Origin: F1-60-MAGs149 sp037133215
GTDB taxonomy: Bacteria > Actinomycetota > Thermoleophilia > Gaiellales > F1-60-MAGs149
Direction of reading: 5' to 3'
Assembly: GCA_037133215.1 (NCBI GenBank)
Contig: JBAXOM010000057.1
Coordinates: 1-13,488 of the forward strand
Length of the DNA: 13,488 bases
Shown: piece after piece, positions 1 through 6,477 of the stretch
Numbering within the stretch: position 1 is the stretch's first letter
Layout: each line of letters opens with the position of its first letter
The notes under the pieces: model-generated
Databases searched by the model: none
What the model was told of the DNA's origin: nothing
What the model saw: only the letters and a program-made list of their open reading frames with translations
Translations under genes and position numbers: made by a program

Positions 1-1173
1 CTAGGCGTCGACGTGCAGCACGAGCGCTTGGCCGAGGCCAACGCCGATGCAAACTGCGACGACACCGATGCCGCCGCCACGACGCTTTAATTCGCGCACA
101 CAATCAAGAATCAGCCGTGGTGCGGAGGCACCGAGGGGATGGCCGTAGGCGATTGCGCCACCGTGGACGTTGACGCACTCCTCGGAAATACCGGGCAACT
201 CGTGCAGGACGGCGAGTGGGACGGCGGCAAAGGCCTCCTGCACCTCCCAGACATCGACCTGCTCGATTGTGAGGCCCGCACGATCGAGCACTGCACGGAT
301 AGCGGGGATCGGGGCGTAACCAAAATCTTGCGGCTCGACGCCGACCGTGGCGCTGGCACCAATGCGAGCAAGCGGCGTCCAGCCGTACGATGCACAGGCC
401 GCCTCGCTCGCAATCAGCATCGCGAGTGCACCATCGTTGATCGGCGAAGAGTTGCCAGCCGTGATCGTGCCGTCGCGACTGAAGGCCGGCTTGAGTCCCG
501 CCAACGACTCTGCGCTCGTGTCGGGCCGAATGCTCTCGTCGCGCGTGACGCCCTCGACTTCCAACACGTCGTCGGCATGGAGCCCGGCCGCCCACGCCGC
601 AGCTGCCCGCGTATGGCTGCGCAATGCCCAGGCGTCCATCTCGTCACGCGTGATGCCCAGCCGAGCGGCCACCTGTTCCGTCGCCGCACCCAACGACATC
701 GTCCACTCGTCAGAAAATGCGGGGTTGACCATGCGCCAACCCACGGCAGTCCCGTGGAGCTTCATGTCTCGCGGCAGCGCTTCGTCCGGCTTCTGCAAGA
801 TAAACGGCGCGCGGCTCATGCCTTCGACACCGCCCGCAAACACCACCTCGGCATCGCCACAACGCACCATCCGCGAGCCTTGCAGAATCGCCTCGCCACC
901 CGACCCGCAGAGGCGATTGATCGTGACACCAGGCACCGAGACGGGCAGACCCGCCAGCAAGAGAGCCATCCGCGCCACATTGCGGTTGTCCTCACCCGCC
1001 TGATTGGTATCGCCCAGCAAGACCTCGGCAATCGCTGCCGGATCGAGCTCGGGGTGTCGCTCCACGAGCGCGCGGAGGGGGATTGCCGCAAGGTCGTCAA
1101 CGCGCAGGCCACTGAGGCCCCCACGATTCTTGCCAAACGGTGTGCGAACCGCATCGACGATGAAGGCGTCCAT
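1..1173 (-). CDS. Thiolase (acetyl-CoA acyltransferase family), complete
   Basis: A 390-residue thiolase, the usual length for the family. It would cleave a 3-ketoacyl-CoA with CoA, or run the reverse condensation, in the cytoplasm. The nucleophilic Cys89 lies in an NRLCGSGGEA motif, His345 in the GHPLGAS motif and the second catalytic Cys375 in CIGVGLG, all close to the numbering of the Zoogloea biosynthetic thiolase. The normally conserved NEAF asparagine is replaced by Gln312 (VQEAFA), which is unusual because that Asn helps hold the catalytic water. The stop codon lies at the very left edge, so the gene is complete. The ATG at 1173 is supported by a -10 box (TAGGCT) six bases upstream, implying a leaderless mRNA. 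It is divergent from the Rieske gene across a 69-base gap. The physiological direction and chain length cannot be read from the sequence. Confidence 0.93.
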   Translation of the reverse strand: MDAFIVDAVRTPFGKNRGGLSGLRVDDLAAIPLRALVERHPELDPAAIAEVLLGDTNQAGEDNRNVARMALLLAGLPVSVPGVTINRLCGSGGEAILQGSRMVRCGDAEVVFAGGVEGMSRAPFILQKPDEALPRDMKLHGTAVGWRMVNPAFSDEWTMSLGAATEQVAARLGITRDEMDAWALRSHTRAAAAWAAGLHADDVLEVEGVTRDESIRPDTSAESLAGLKPAFSRDGTITAGNSSPINDGALAMLIASEAACASYGWTPLARIGASATVGVEPQDFGYAPIPAIRAVLDRAGLTIEQVDVWEVQEAFAAVPLAVLHELPGISEECVNVHGGAIAYGHPLGASAPRLILDCVRELKRRGGGIGVVAVCIGVGLGQALVLHVDA

Positions 1174-1179
1174 TGGAGG

Positions 1180-1185
1180 AGCCTA
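1180..1185 (-). promoter_or_regulatory. -10 box of thiolase gene, leaderless
   Basis: TAGGCT on the minus strand fits TANNNT and ends six bases before the thiolase ATG, so transcription would start at or next to the start codon. No convincing -35 hexamer is visible 16-19 bases upstream. The same spacing recurs at three other starts in the window, which raises confidence. Confidence 0.5.
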
Positions 1186-1229
1186 GCGATTCTCTCTGAC
1201 CATCGATCGCGCCAGACCCGGCCGAGCGG

Positions 1230-1235
1230 TACGAT
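1230..1235 (+). promoter_or_regulatory. -10 box of Rieske oxygenase gene, leaderless
   Basis: TACGAT, preceded by GG (an extended GGTANNNT form), ends seven bases before the ATG at 1243. This predicts a leaderless transcript and helps choose this start within a much longer open frame that runs back to base 139 opposite the thiolase. No -35 is recognised. Confidence 0.5.
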
Positions 1236-1242
1236 CCGGCAG

Positions 1243-2520
1243 ATGAAGCGCCCTCTGCCCGCCGACGCCTTTCTGCGCGAGGAGACGTACGCCAAGACGC
1301 GCCTCCCCGTGGACTTTGCTTCGACGCTGATCCCCGACGCCTACGTGTCGCCCGAGTTCCATGCGCTCGAGCAGGAGCGCGTGTTCGCCAAGAGCTGGGT
1401 TCCGGTCTGCGTGCCGGATGAGGTGCGGGAGCCCGGCCAGTTCCTCGTCGTCGAGGTAGCCGGCCGCTCGATCATCGTCACGCGCAACCAGGCTGGCGAG
1501 CTGCGCGCGCACCACAACGTCTGTCGCCATCGTGGCGCGCGGCTGTGTGAAGGCACGGGCAAGGTCAAGCGCTTCTTCTCCTGTCCGTACCACGCCTGGG
1601 CCTACGACCTCGATGGCTCGTGCCTCGGTACGCCGCTGTTTACGCCCGAGAGTGAAGTGCCAGTCGATCAGCGTGCGGCCTTCGACATGGCCGATATCAA
1701 GGCCTTCGACATCGCTGAGATGGGTCTGCACCCGGTGCGGGTTGCCGAGTGGGGCTGTCTCGTCTTCGTCTGCCTCGACCCTGACACGCCGTCGATCGAG
1801 CACGAGCTCGGCGACCTCGTCGAGCAGCTCGCTGGGTATCGCCTCGACGAATACCGCCTGGCGCGCCGTGTCGAGTACGACATCAACGCCGACTGGAAGC
1901 TGATCGGCGAAAACTTTATGGAGTACTACCACCTGCCTTGGGTCCACCCCGGGCTGGTCAAGGTCTCGCCGATGGACTCGCACTATCGCTGGCAGGGTGC
2001 CGGCATGTACGTGGGCTTCTGTACGTGGCCGGTTGCCGCCAACACGGAGGACGGTGGTTGGAAGGGACTCCCACCTGTCACTTTCGTCGAGGGCCAAGAT
2101 GCTGAGGCCGCACGCTTTATCTGGCTGTTCCCCAACGTGGCGATCAACGTGATGGCGAACCACGTCGTGCTGCTCTTGGCCGTGCCCGATGGCCCTGGCC
2201 GCACAGCCGAGGTCGTGTATCTCTTGACGCACCCCGAATCGATTGCCCAGAGCACAGACCCCGAGGCCGAGATCGACTCGCTGATGAACTTCTGGGACGA
2301 GGTCAACAAGGAAGACATCGGCATCGTCGAGCGGGTCCAGGACGGGCTACGCAATCCTGCTTACGAGGGCGGGCGCATGTGTTATCGCTTCGAGGAGTCC
2401 TGCCACCGCTTCCAAAACATGCTGATTGACCGTCTGCTTGGCGTGCCCGGTGTGCCGCCCGGTGACGACGAGGAAACGGTGCGCATGTTTGGCCCCCGCG
2501 ACCGCAGCGAGCAGACGTAG
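1243..2520 (+). CDS. Rieske non-heme iron oxygenase, alpha subunit (CntA/GbcA-like)
   Basis: A 425-residue terminal oxygenase subunit. The N-terminal Rieske domain binds a [2Fe-2S] cluster through Cys94-x-His96 and Cys114-x2-His117. The C-terminal catalytic domain carries the mononuclear iron site: ENFMEYYHLPWVHP gives His230 and His235, and Asp358 in NKEDIGIVERVQ is the likely third ligand. The position that bridges the two metal centres in neighbouring subunits, Asp in most dioxygenases, is Glu227 here, as in carnitine monooxygenase CntA and glycine-betaine demethylase GbcA. I therefore infer a quaternary-ammonium or similar small substrate, with moderate confidence. The enzyme needs a reductase partner, and none is encoded in the window. 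The open frame extends far upstream, but residues typical of the family begin at this ATG and a -10 box sits just before it. The channel gene follows with no gap. Confidence 0.88.
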   Translation: MKRPLPADAFLREETYAKTRLPVDFASTLIPDAYVSPEFHALEQERVFAKSWVPVCVPDEVREPGQFLVVEVAGRSIIVTRNQAGELRAHHNVCRHRGARLCEGTGKVKRFFSCPYHAWAYDLDGSCLGTPLFTPESEVPVDQRAAFDMADIKAFDIAEMGLHPVRVAEWGCLVFVCLDPDTPSIEHELGDLVEQLAGYRLDEYRLARRVEYDINADWKLIGENFMEYYHLPWVHPGLVKVSPMDSHYRWQGAGMYVGFCTWPVAANTEDGGWKGLPPVTFVEGQDAEAARFIWLFPNVAINVMANHVVLLLAVPDGPGRTAEVVYLLTHPESIAQSTDPEAEIDSLMNFWDEVNKEDIGIVERVQDGLRNPAYEGGRMCYRFEESCHRFQNMLIDRLLGVPGVPPGDDEETVRMFGPRDRSEQT

Positions 2521-3282
2521 ATGAGCGACAAGCACGTCATTGAAAAAGAGCTTGAGGCGTCGAAACGCCAGTGGCTCAAGCTGACGCGCGACGATCAGGT
2601 CTTCGTGGCTCCCGTCTTGTCGTTTACCTCATTCACGCTGCTGGCGATCGGCGACAAGTCGCTCATTACGCATGTACTCGCACTCGTGCTGATGCTCCTG
2701 CTGTTTCAGATCGTGGTGACCTCACACATCCAGCGGCCGCGCTTTAAGCGCGTGATGATCATCGCCGGGCCGATCGTGGTGGTCGCAGTTCTGGCTTCGG
2801 TTGGCGTGCTTTCCCGCGCGGATAACTCCGACGATGGTCGCGGCATCACGACGTTGTTTTGCGTCCTACTGACAGCAGGTGTGATCCTGCGGATGTTCGG
2901 TCGCATCGCCCGGGCCCGCGTGATCAACATGGCTATCGTCGTCAACGCGATCAGTGTCTATCTACTGATTGGCCTGCTCTTTACGTACATCGATCTCACC
3001 CTTGCGACGTTCTCGAGCGGGCCCTTCTTCGTCCAGGGGGAACAGTCAGTCGCGACGTTCCTGTACTTCTCATTCATCACGCTCGTGACAATCGGGTACG
3101 GCGATTTCACGCCCGCACTGACGGCCGGGCGCTTTAGCGCGGTTGCCGAGGGCCTGTTTGGCCAGCTCTATCTCGTCACGTTCCTCGCGATGATCGTGGC
3201 CAACCTTGGCCGGACACGCGACACGTTGCCCCATCGCATCAAGAACGACGAGGCGGCACCGGACGATCAGCCCGAAAGCTAG
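2521..3282 (+). CDS. Potassium-channel-like membrane protein
   Basis: A 253-residue integral membrane protein. A TIGYGD selectivity-filter signature (residues 190-195) sits between a pore-helix region (about 176-189) and a last membrane segment (about 207-229), as in the ion-trans_2 two-helix pore module. Further hydrophobic stretches lie at about 28-43, 50-68, 78-97, 109-126 and 136-158, so there are more helices than in a minimal KcsA-type channel. The C-terminal tail after residue 230 is short and charged, with no RCK/TrkA-N domain, so gating by a nucleotide or ligand domain is not evident. The ATG follows the Rieske TAG directly with no spacer and no clear Shine-Dalgarno, suggesting translational coupling. 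No functional link to the oxygenase is evident. Potassium selectivity is inferred from the filter motif. Confidence 0.85.
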   Translation: MSDKHVIEKELEASKRQWLKLTRDDQVFVAPVLSFTSFTLLAIGDKSLITHVLALVLMLLLFQIVVTSHIQRPRFKRVMIIAGPIVVVAVLASVGVLSRADNSDDGRGITTLFCVLLTAGVILRMFGRIARARVINMAIVVNAISVYLLIGLLFTYIDLTLATFSSGPFFVQGEQSVATFLYFSFITLVTIGYGDFTPALTAGRFSAVAEGLFGQLYLVTFLAMIVANLGRTRDTLPHRIKNDEAAPDDQPES

Positions 3283-3284
3283 GC

Positions 3285-3310
3285 GCGGTCCGGGCCGAAG
3301 CCCGAACCGC
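3285..3310 (-). terminator. Hairpin terminator between convergent channel and helicase genes
   Basis: Two 11-base arms flank a four-base loop. Read on the minus strand, the arms pair fully (one G-U) and close a C(UUCG)G tetraloop, an extra-stable form. Read on the plus strand there is one C-A mismatch, so the structure best fits the end of the helicase transcript, whose stop lies 11 bases upstream. No real U-tract follows, so intrinsic termination is likely but not certain. Confidence 0.6.
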
Positions 3311-3321
3311 AACGCTTAGAC

Positions 3322-4758
3322 CTAGACGCCGATTTTGCGATTACGGCGCTTGTGACGCGGCTTGGCCGCCTCATGACTCTTGGCACTCGGGGTAGCCGGC
3401 TTCGGCGTCCCCGTCTCGTGCACCGAGCGATTCGACTGCTGATGCTTGGTGTGCTCACGCTTGGAACGATCCTCGTGCTCCTGGCGGGTCGGACGCTCGC
3501 TGCGGGCGGGGCGCTCGACACGCTCCGTGCGCTCGGGGCGCTCGGCACGCTCGTGGTGACTGGGACGCTCGGCCTTGACGGGCTGACGCTCGTCGGTGGT
3601 CGGACGCTTGTGATCAACACGGACCTGCTTAACCTCACCAATCGCGTCGAGGTCGACGCGGCCAATCTCTTCGCGCATCTTGAGCTGGCTGATGATCTTG
3701 CGGACTGGATGCTCATCGGCCTTGCCGACGAACGACACGACGAGACCGTCCTCGCCTGCACGGCCAGTACGGCCGGAACGATGGACGTAGTCGGCGCTAT
3801 CTGCCGGAGGATCGAAATGCACGACGCAGGCAACCTGGTCGACGTGGATGCCGCGGGCTGCGACGTCTGTCGCCACGAGGACCGGCATGCGGCCCGTGGT
3901 GAAGGCGCGCAGTGCGCTCTCGCGCTGGGACTGCGAGCGACCACCGTGGAGGTTGGCTGCACCAACGCCCGCCTGGGTCAGCTTCTTGGCGAGGCGATCG
4001 ACGCCATGCCGCGTGCGGCAGAACGCAATCACAGTGCCACTGCGCAAGACGAGATCGATCAGGACCTCGAGGCGATCATCGGGCTTGATCTTCCAGAACA
4101 GGTGGTCGACGTCGCCGACCGAGTTGGACTCGGCTTCGACCTCATGACGCACCGGGTCGTTCTGGTACTGACGAGCAACCTTCTCAACCTCGCCGTCAAG
4201 CGTGGCGGAGAAGAGCAGCGTCTGACGATTCGGCTGAGCCTGATCGAGAATACGGCGGACGACGGGCAGGAAGCCCATGTCGGCCATGCGGTCGGCCTCG
4301 TCGATCACGACGATGCTGACATCGCCGAGGTTGACGTTGCGGCGCTGGATCAGATCCTCGAGCCGGCCGGGGCAGGCGACGAGGACGTCAACGCCACGAC
4401 GAAGCGCGTTGATCTGCGCGCCGTAGCCAGTACCGCCGTAGACGGCAGCGACCTTGCGGCCACGGGCTTCGGCGAGCGGCTCCACCTCACGGCGGATCTG
4501 ATCGGCAAGCTCGCGGGTTGGCGCGAGAATGAGGGCGGTGGGACGGCCCGGCTTGGCGGCAGGCACACGAGCGGCAACGGCGAGGCCGAAGGCGATCGTC
4601 TTGCCGGAGCCCGTGGGGGCTCGGCCAGTCACGTCGCGACCCGCGATTGCGTCCGGAACGGTCGCAGTCTGGATCGGGAACGGCGACTCGATTCCCTTGC
4701 GCGCCAGCACGGCTGCAAGGTCGGCGGGCACGCCGAGGTCAATAAACGAACTAGTCAT
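3322..4758 (-). CDS. DEAD-box ATP-dependent RNA helicase (RhlE-like)
   Basis: A 478-residue helicase that unwinds RNA duplexes with ATP in the cytoplasm, with roles such as ribosome assembly, RNA decay or cold adaptation. The motifs are in order: Q motif near residues 23-30 (ESPFPIQ), motif I APTGSGKT (47-54), PTREL (80-84), DEAD (153-156), SAT (184-186), ATDVAARG (296-303) and HRSGRTGRAG (326-335). The tail from about 385 to 478 is disordered, rich in Arg, Glu, Lys and Pro with an ERP/ERx repeat, and ends in a strongly basic patch, a typical RNA-tethering extension. An in-frame GTG 123 bases upstream would add 41 residues unlike the family. I chose the ATG at 4758 because it begins MTSSFIDLGV, as helicases of this group do, and has a GGAG four bases upstream. 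It lies downstream of the dddP-like gene on the same strand. Confidence 0.93.
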   Translation of the reverse strand: MTSSFIDLGVPADLAAVLARKGIESPFPIQTATVPDAIAGRDVTGRAPTGSGKTIAFGLAVAARVPAAKPGRPTALILAPTRELADQIRREVEPLAEARGRKVAAVYGGTGYGAQINALRRGVDVLVACPGRLEDLIQRRNVNLGDVSIVVIDEADRMADMGFLPVVRRILDQAQPNRQTLLFSATLDGEVEKVARQYQNDPVRHEVEAESNSVGDVDHLFWKIKPDDRLEVLIDLVLRSGTVIAFCRTRHGVDRLAKKLTQAGVGAANLHGGRSQSQRESALRAFTTGRMPVLVATDVAARGIHVDQVACVVHFDPPADSADYVHRSGRTGRAGEDGLVVSFVGKADEHPVRKIISQLKMREEIGRVDLDAIGEVKQVRVDHKRPTTDERQPVKAERPSHHERAERPERTERVERPARSERPTRQEHEDRSKREHTKHQQSNRSVHETGTPKPATPSAKSHEAAKPRHKRRNRKIGV

Positions 4759-4768
4759 GAAACTCCAT

Positions 4769-4789
4769 TCGAGCAGAGAGCCTGCTCGA
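4769..4789 (-). promoter_or_regulatory. Leader hairpin next to the helicase ribosome binding site
   Basis: A perfect inverted repeat (TCGAGCAG, five-base loop, CTGCTCGA) lies in the 5' leader of the helicase mRNA. Its edge is two bases from the GGAG Shine-Dalgarno (4763-4766) and ten from the ATG. Such a structure could limit ribosome access and make expression sensitive to temperature or to the helicase itself, as is known for other DEAD-box helicase leaders. The regulatory role is inference. Confidence 0.45.
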
Positions 4790-4858
4790 GGTAATTCCAG
4801 AGCGGGCGCATCCAGCGGGACGCCGACGAAGTTCGCCGACAGCGCTTGACGTCCTCCT

Positions 4859-4864
4859 ACGGTA
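4859..4864 (-). promoter_or_regulatory. Possible -10 box for the helicase transcript
   Basis: TACCGT on the minus strand fits TANNNT. It would give a leader of about 90 bases that includes the hairpin at 4769-4789. No -35 is seen, so the assignment is weak. The 141-base gap between the dddP-like stop and the helicase start is otherwise unremarkable. Confidence 0.25.
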
Positions 4865-4899
4865 TCAGCGGTTTGCCACACCGGCGGCAGGTGGCGCGT

Positions 4900-6189
4900 T
4901 TAGGCCCAGTCTTCCCAGGGGAAATGATCGAGTCGCTCGTAGCCCGTGTCCGTGATCACAAACTGCGCCTCGAGCTTGACGCCCTCGTGGCCGCCGACCT
5001 CTCCGACGTAGCTTTCAACACTCAAAACCGTGCCCGGTAAAAGCACGAGATCCTCGCGATCGCAGGGGCTACCATCGAAGAAGGGATGGGTCGCCAACCA
5101 TGGCGATTCGTCGGCGAGACCGACGCCATGGAACATGCAGCCGTAGTTCTGTGCGAGGAAGCGTTCGGGGATTTGCCACGAGCGGGCATTCATCTCGCGA
5201 TAGCCAATCCCGGGGATCAGGAGTTCGGTGTTGTGCTCGATCTGCTCGAGCGCCTGCAGGTAGAGGTCGCGCTGGGCGGGAGTCGGCGGCACGTGCCCGA
5301 CAGTCCAGGCACGCGAGACGTCGGCGCAGTAGCCGTACGGTCCAATCATGTCGGTGTCGAACGAGAACATGTCGCCGAGTTCGGTCCGACGATGCGAGGC
5401 CTCTTGGAACCAGGGGTTCGTGCGTGGCCCCGAGGCCAACAGTCGCGTCTCGATCCACTCGCCACCGTTGCGGATATTCTCGTGGTGCAGCTCGGCCCAG
5501 ATCTCGAGCTCGCTGCGACCCGGCTCGGCCGAGCGGTCATAGAGGCGCTGGATGCCCGCGTCGCAGACCTTCATCGTCCAGCGCAGCATCTCGAGCTCGT
5601 CGGCCGACTTGATTTGGCGGGCCGTCTCGGTGATCGGATAACCATCAACGACGGTCAGGCCCCGACTCTCGAGTGCCCGAATGCCAGTTGGCTCGCAGGT
5701 GTCGACGGCAATTCGACGGTGGCCCGAGCCGTGCGCCACGATCAGCTCGTCGAGCTCGGCGGCCCAGCGCACGAGTCGCTCGTCACTCGTATCGCGATCC
5801 ATCGCATCTTGGAATGTCCAGGCGATCGCAGTGCGTGATTCGGTCACGCCTTCGAGCCCAGCCGACAGGTGCTCCGAGCCGCCGTAGGCGAAGTCGTAGG
5901 CAGAGCCGTCGGCGCAGATCAGGGCGTAATGAAAGGCGTTGTGCATCATCCAGATGGTCATGTTGCTGACATCGAGGACATAGCGAATATTGATCGGGTC
6001 GTAGAGCAGGAGTGCATCGCAGTCGCTGGCCACAATCTGCTCGACCATGCGTGCCTTGCGGTAACGGCGTGCCGCCGCGATCGTCTCGTCGGAGACGGGG
6101 CTCGTCAGCGGCGAATCCGCAGCCGCCACGTTGAGATACGTGAGCTTGCGCTCGTCAGAGAAAACCGGTGGTGCCTGCGACGGTTCCAT
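4900..6189 (-). CDS. dddP: DddP-family protein (M24 peptidase fold; candidate DMSP lyase)
   Basis: A 429-residue protein with the creatinase/aminopeptidase M24 fold. It resembles Roseobacter DddP, which cleaves dimethylsulfoniopropionate to DMS and acrylate, along its whole length, including LLYDPINIRY, GGEWIETRLL, FSFDTDMIGPYGYCAD and the C-terminal ERLDHFPWE. The predicted metal ligands are Asp278, Asp280, Asp290, His354, Glu392 and Glu407. They match the recalled Ruegeria DddP ligands at a constant offset of 17, then 14. Asp360, six residues after the His ligand, matches the catalytic base reported for DddP, and Tyr349 is also kept. An ordinary Xaa-Pro peptidase is less likely but not excluded, and DMSP activity in this lineage is untested. 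There is no signal peptide, so it should be cytoplasmic. The ATG has a -10 box (TACCAT) six bases upstream, implying a leaderless mRNA. A trans-sulfuration-family enzyme diverges from it across the palindromic element. Confidence 0.82.
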   Translation of the reverse strand: MEPSQAPPVFSDERKLTYLNVAAADSPLTSPVSDETIAAARRYRKARMVEQIVASDCDALLLYDPINIRYVLDVSNMTIWMMHNAFHYALICADGSAYDFAYGGSEHLSAGLEGVTESRTAIAWTFQDAMDRDTSDERLVRWAAELDELIVAHGSGHRRIAVDTCEPTGIRALESRGLTVVDGYPITETARQIKSADELEMLRWTMKVCDAGIQRLYDRSAEPGRSELEIWAELHHENIRNGGEWIETRLLASGPRTNPWFQEASHRRTELGDMFSFDTDMIGPYGYCADVSRAWTVGHVPPTPAQRDLYLQALEQIEHNTELLIPGIGYREMNARSWQIPERFLAQNYGCMFHGVGLADESPWLATHPFFDGSPCDREDLVLLPGTVLSVESYVGEVGGHEGVKLEAQFVITDTGYERLDHFPWEDWA

Positions 6190-6195
6190 GGCGGG

Positions 6196-6201
6196 ATGGT
6201 A
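6196..6201 (-). promoter_or_regulatory. -10 box of dddP-like gene, leaderless
   Basis: TACCAT on the minus strand ends six bases before the ATG at 6189, the same arrangement as at the thiolase gene. No -35 hexamer is recognised upstream. Confidence 0.5.
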
Positions 6202-6264
6202 GCGAGTCGCGACGAGTCGTACCTAGACGCCAGTGCCGCCATCCAGGTCCACTCTGGATCCAGG

Positions 6265-6416
6265 GGAGGACCTGACAACCGCGCGGATGTGGTGTCCGCG
6301 TGCGGCCCATTCGCTCGGGCTGAGGGGACATGACAAACCGGGGTTTGTCATGTCCCCTCAGCAGATACCGCTACTCGGTACGCGGACACCACAAGTGCGC
6401 ACTTGTCATGTCCTCC
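6265..6416. repeat. 152-base three-hairpin palindromic element (REP/MITE-like)
   Basis: An exactly symmetric imperfect inverted repeat lies in the gap between two divergent genes. The outer arms, 6265-6301 and 6380-6416 (37 bases each), match at 31 of 37 positions. The centre, 6319-6362, is a perfect palindrome of two 21-base arms around GG. Two 17-base spacers, which do not pair, separate centre from arms. Each outer arm contains its own small palindrome: CCGCGCGG at 6279-6286 and GTGCGCAC at the mirrored 6395-6402, the latter extending to a 16-base perfect palindrome (6391-6406). The word TTGTCATGTCC, or its complement, occurs four times (once with one mismatch), flanking each hairpin. No open reading frame is evident inside. 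It resembles REP/BIME or MITE-type elements. It could also act as a regulatory or replication-fork structure. Confidence 0.75.
6319..6362. repeat. Perfect 21-base inverted repeat at the centre of the element
   Basis: The arms begin GCTGAGGGGACATGAC and are followed by the exact complement after a two-base centre. A perfect stem of this length can extrude as a cruciform or, if transcribed, form a very stable RNA hairpin. It lies about 130 bases upstream of both divergent starts. Confidence 0.85.
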
Positions 6417-6465
6417 CTGTCGCGCGAGTCGACCTTGATCGCCACCGGTCCTACGCTCAACCCGG

Positions 6466-6471
6466 TACCCT
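6466..6471 (+). promoter_or_regulatory. -10 box of PLP enzyme gene, leaderless
   Basis: TACCCT within GGTACCCT ends six bases before the ATG at 6478. It has the same extended form as the boxes before the Rieske, amine oxidase and aminotransferase genes. A TTGATC at 6435-6440 is too far upstream (25 bases) to serve as a normal -35. Confidence 0.5.
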
Positions 6472-6477
6472 CCGAGC

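Noticed and set aside
139..1242. Upstream extension of the Rieske open frame
   Set aside because: It lies opposite the intact thiolase gene, the translation is unlike any oxygenase N-terminus, and a -10 box and family-like start occur at 1230-1245.
1183..2232. Long minus-strand open frame opposite the Rieske gene
   Set aside because: The sense protein has intact metal-binding motifs. The antisense product has no recognisable domain.
3352..4794. Long plus-strand open frame (480 codons) opposite the helicase
   Set aside because: It is antisense to a clear DEAD-box helicase. The repetitive Ala/Leu/Gly/Val-rich translation is the usual GC-rich shadow.
4759..4881. 41-residue N-terminal extension of the helicase from a GTG
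   Set aside because: The residues do not resemble helicase N-termini and there is a Shine-Dalgarno before the ATG at 4758.
4875..4895. Possible terminator after the dddP-like gene (GCCAC/GTGGC)
   Set aside because: Only five paired bases, a long loop and no U-tract. It is too weak to call.
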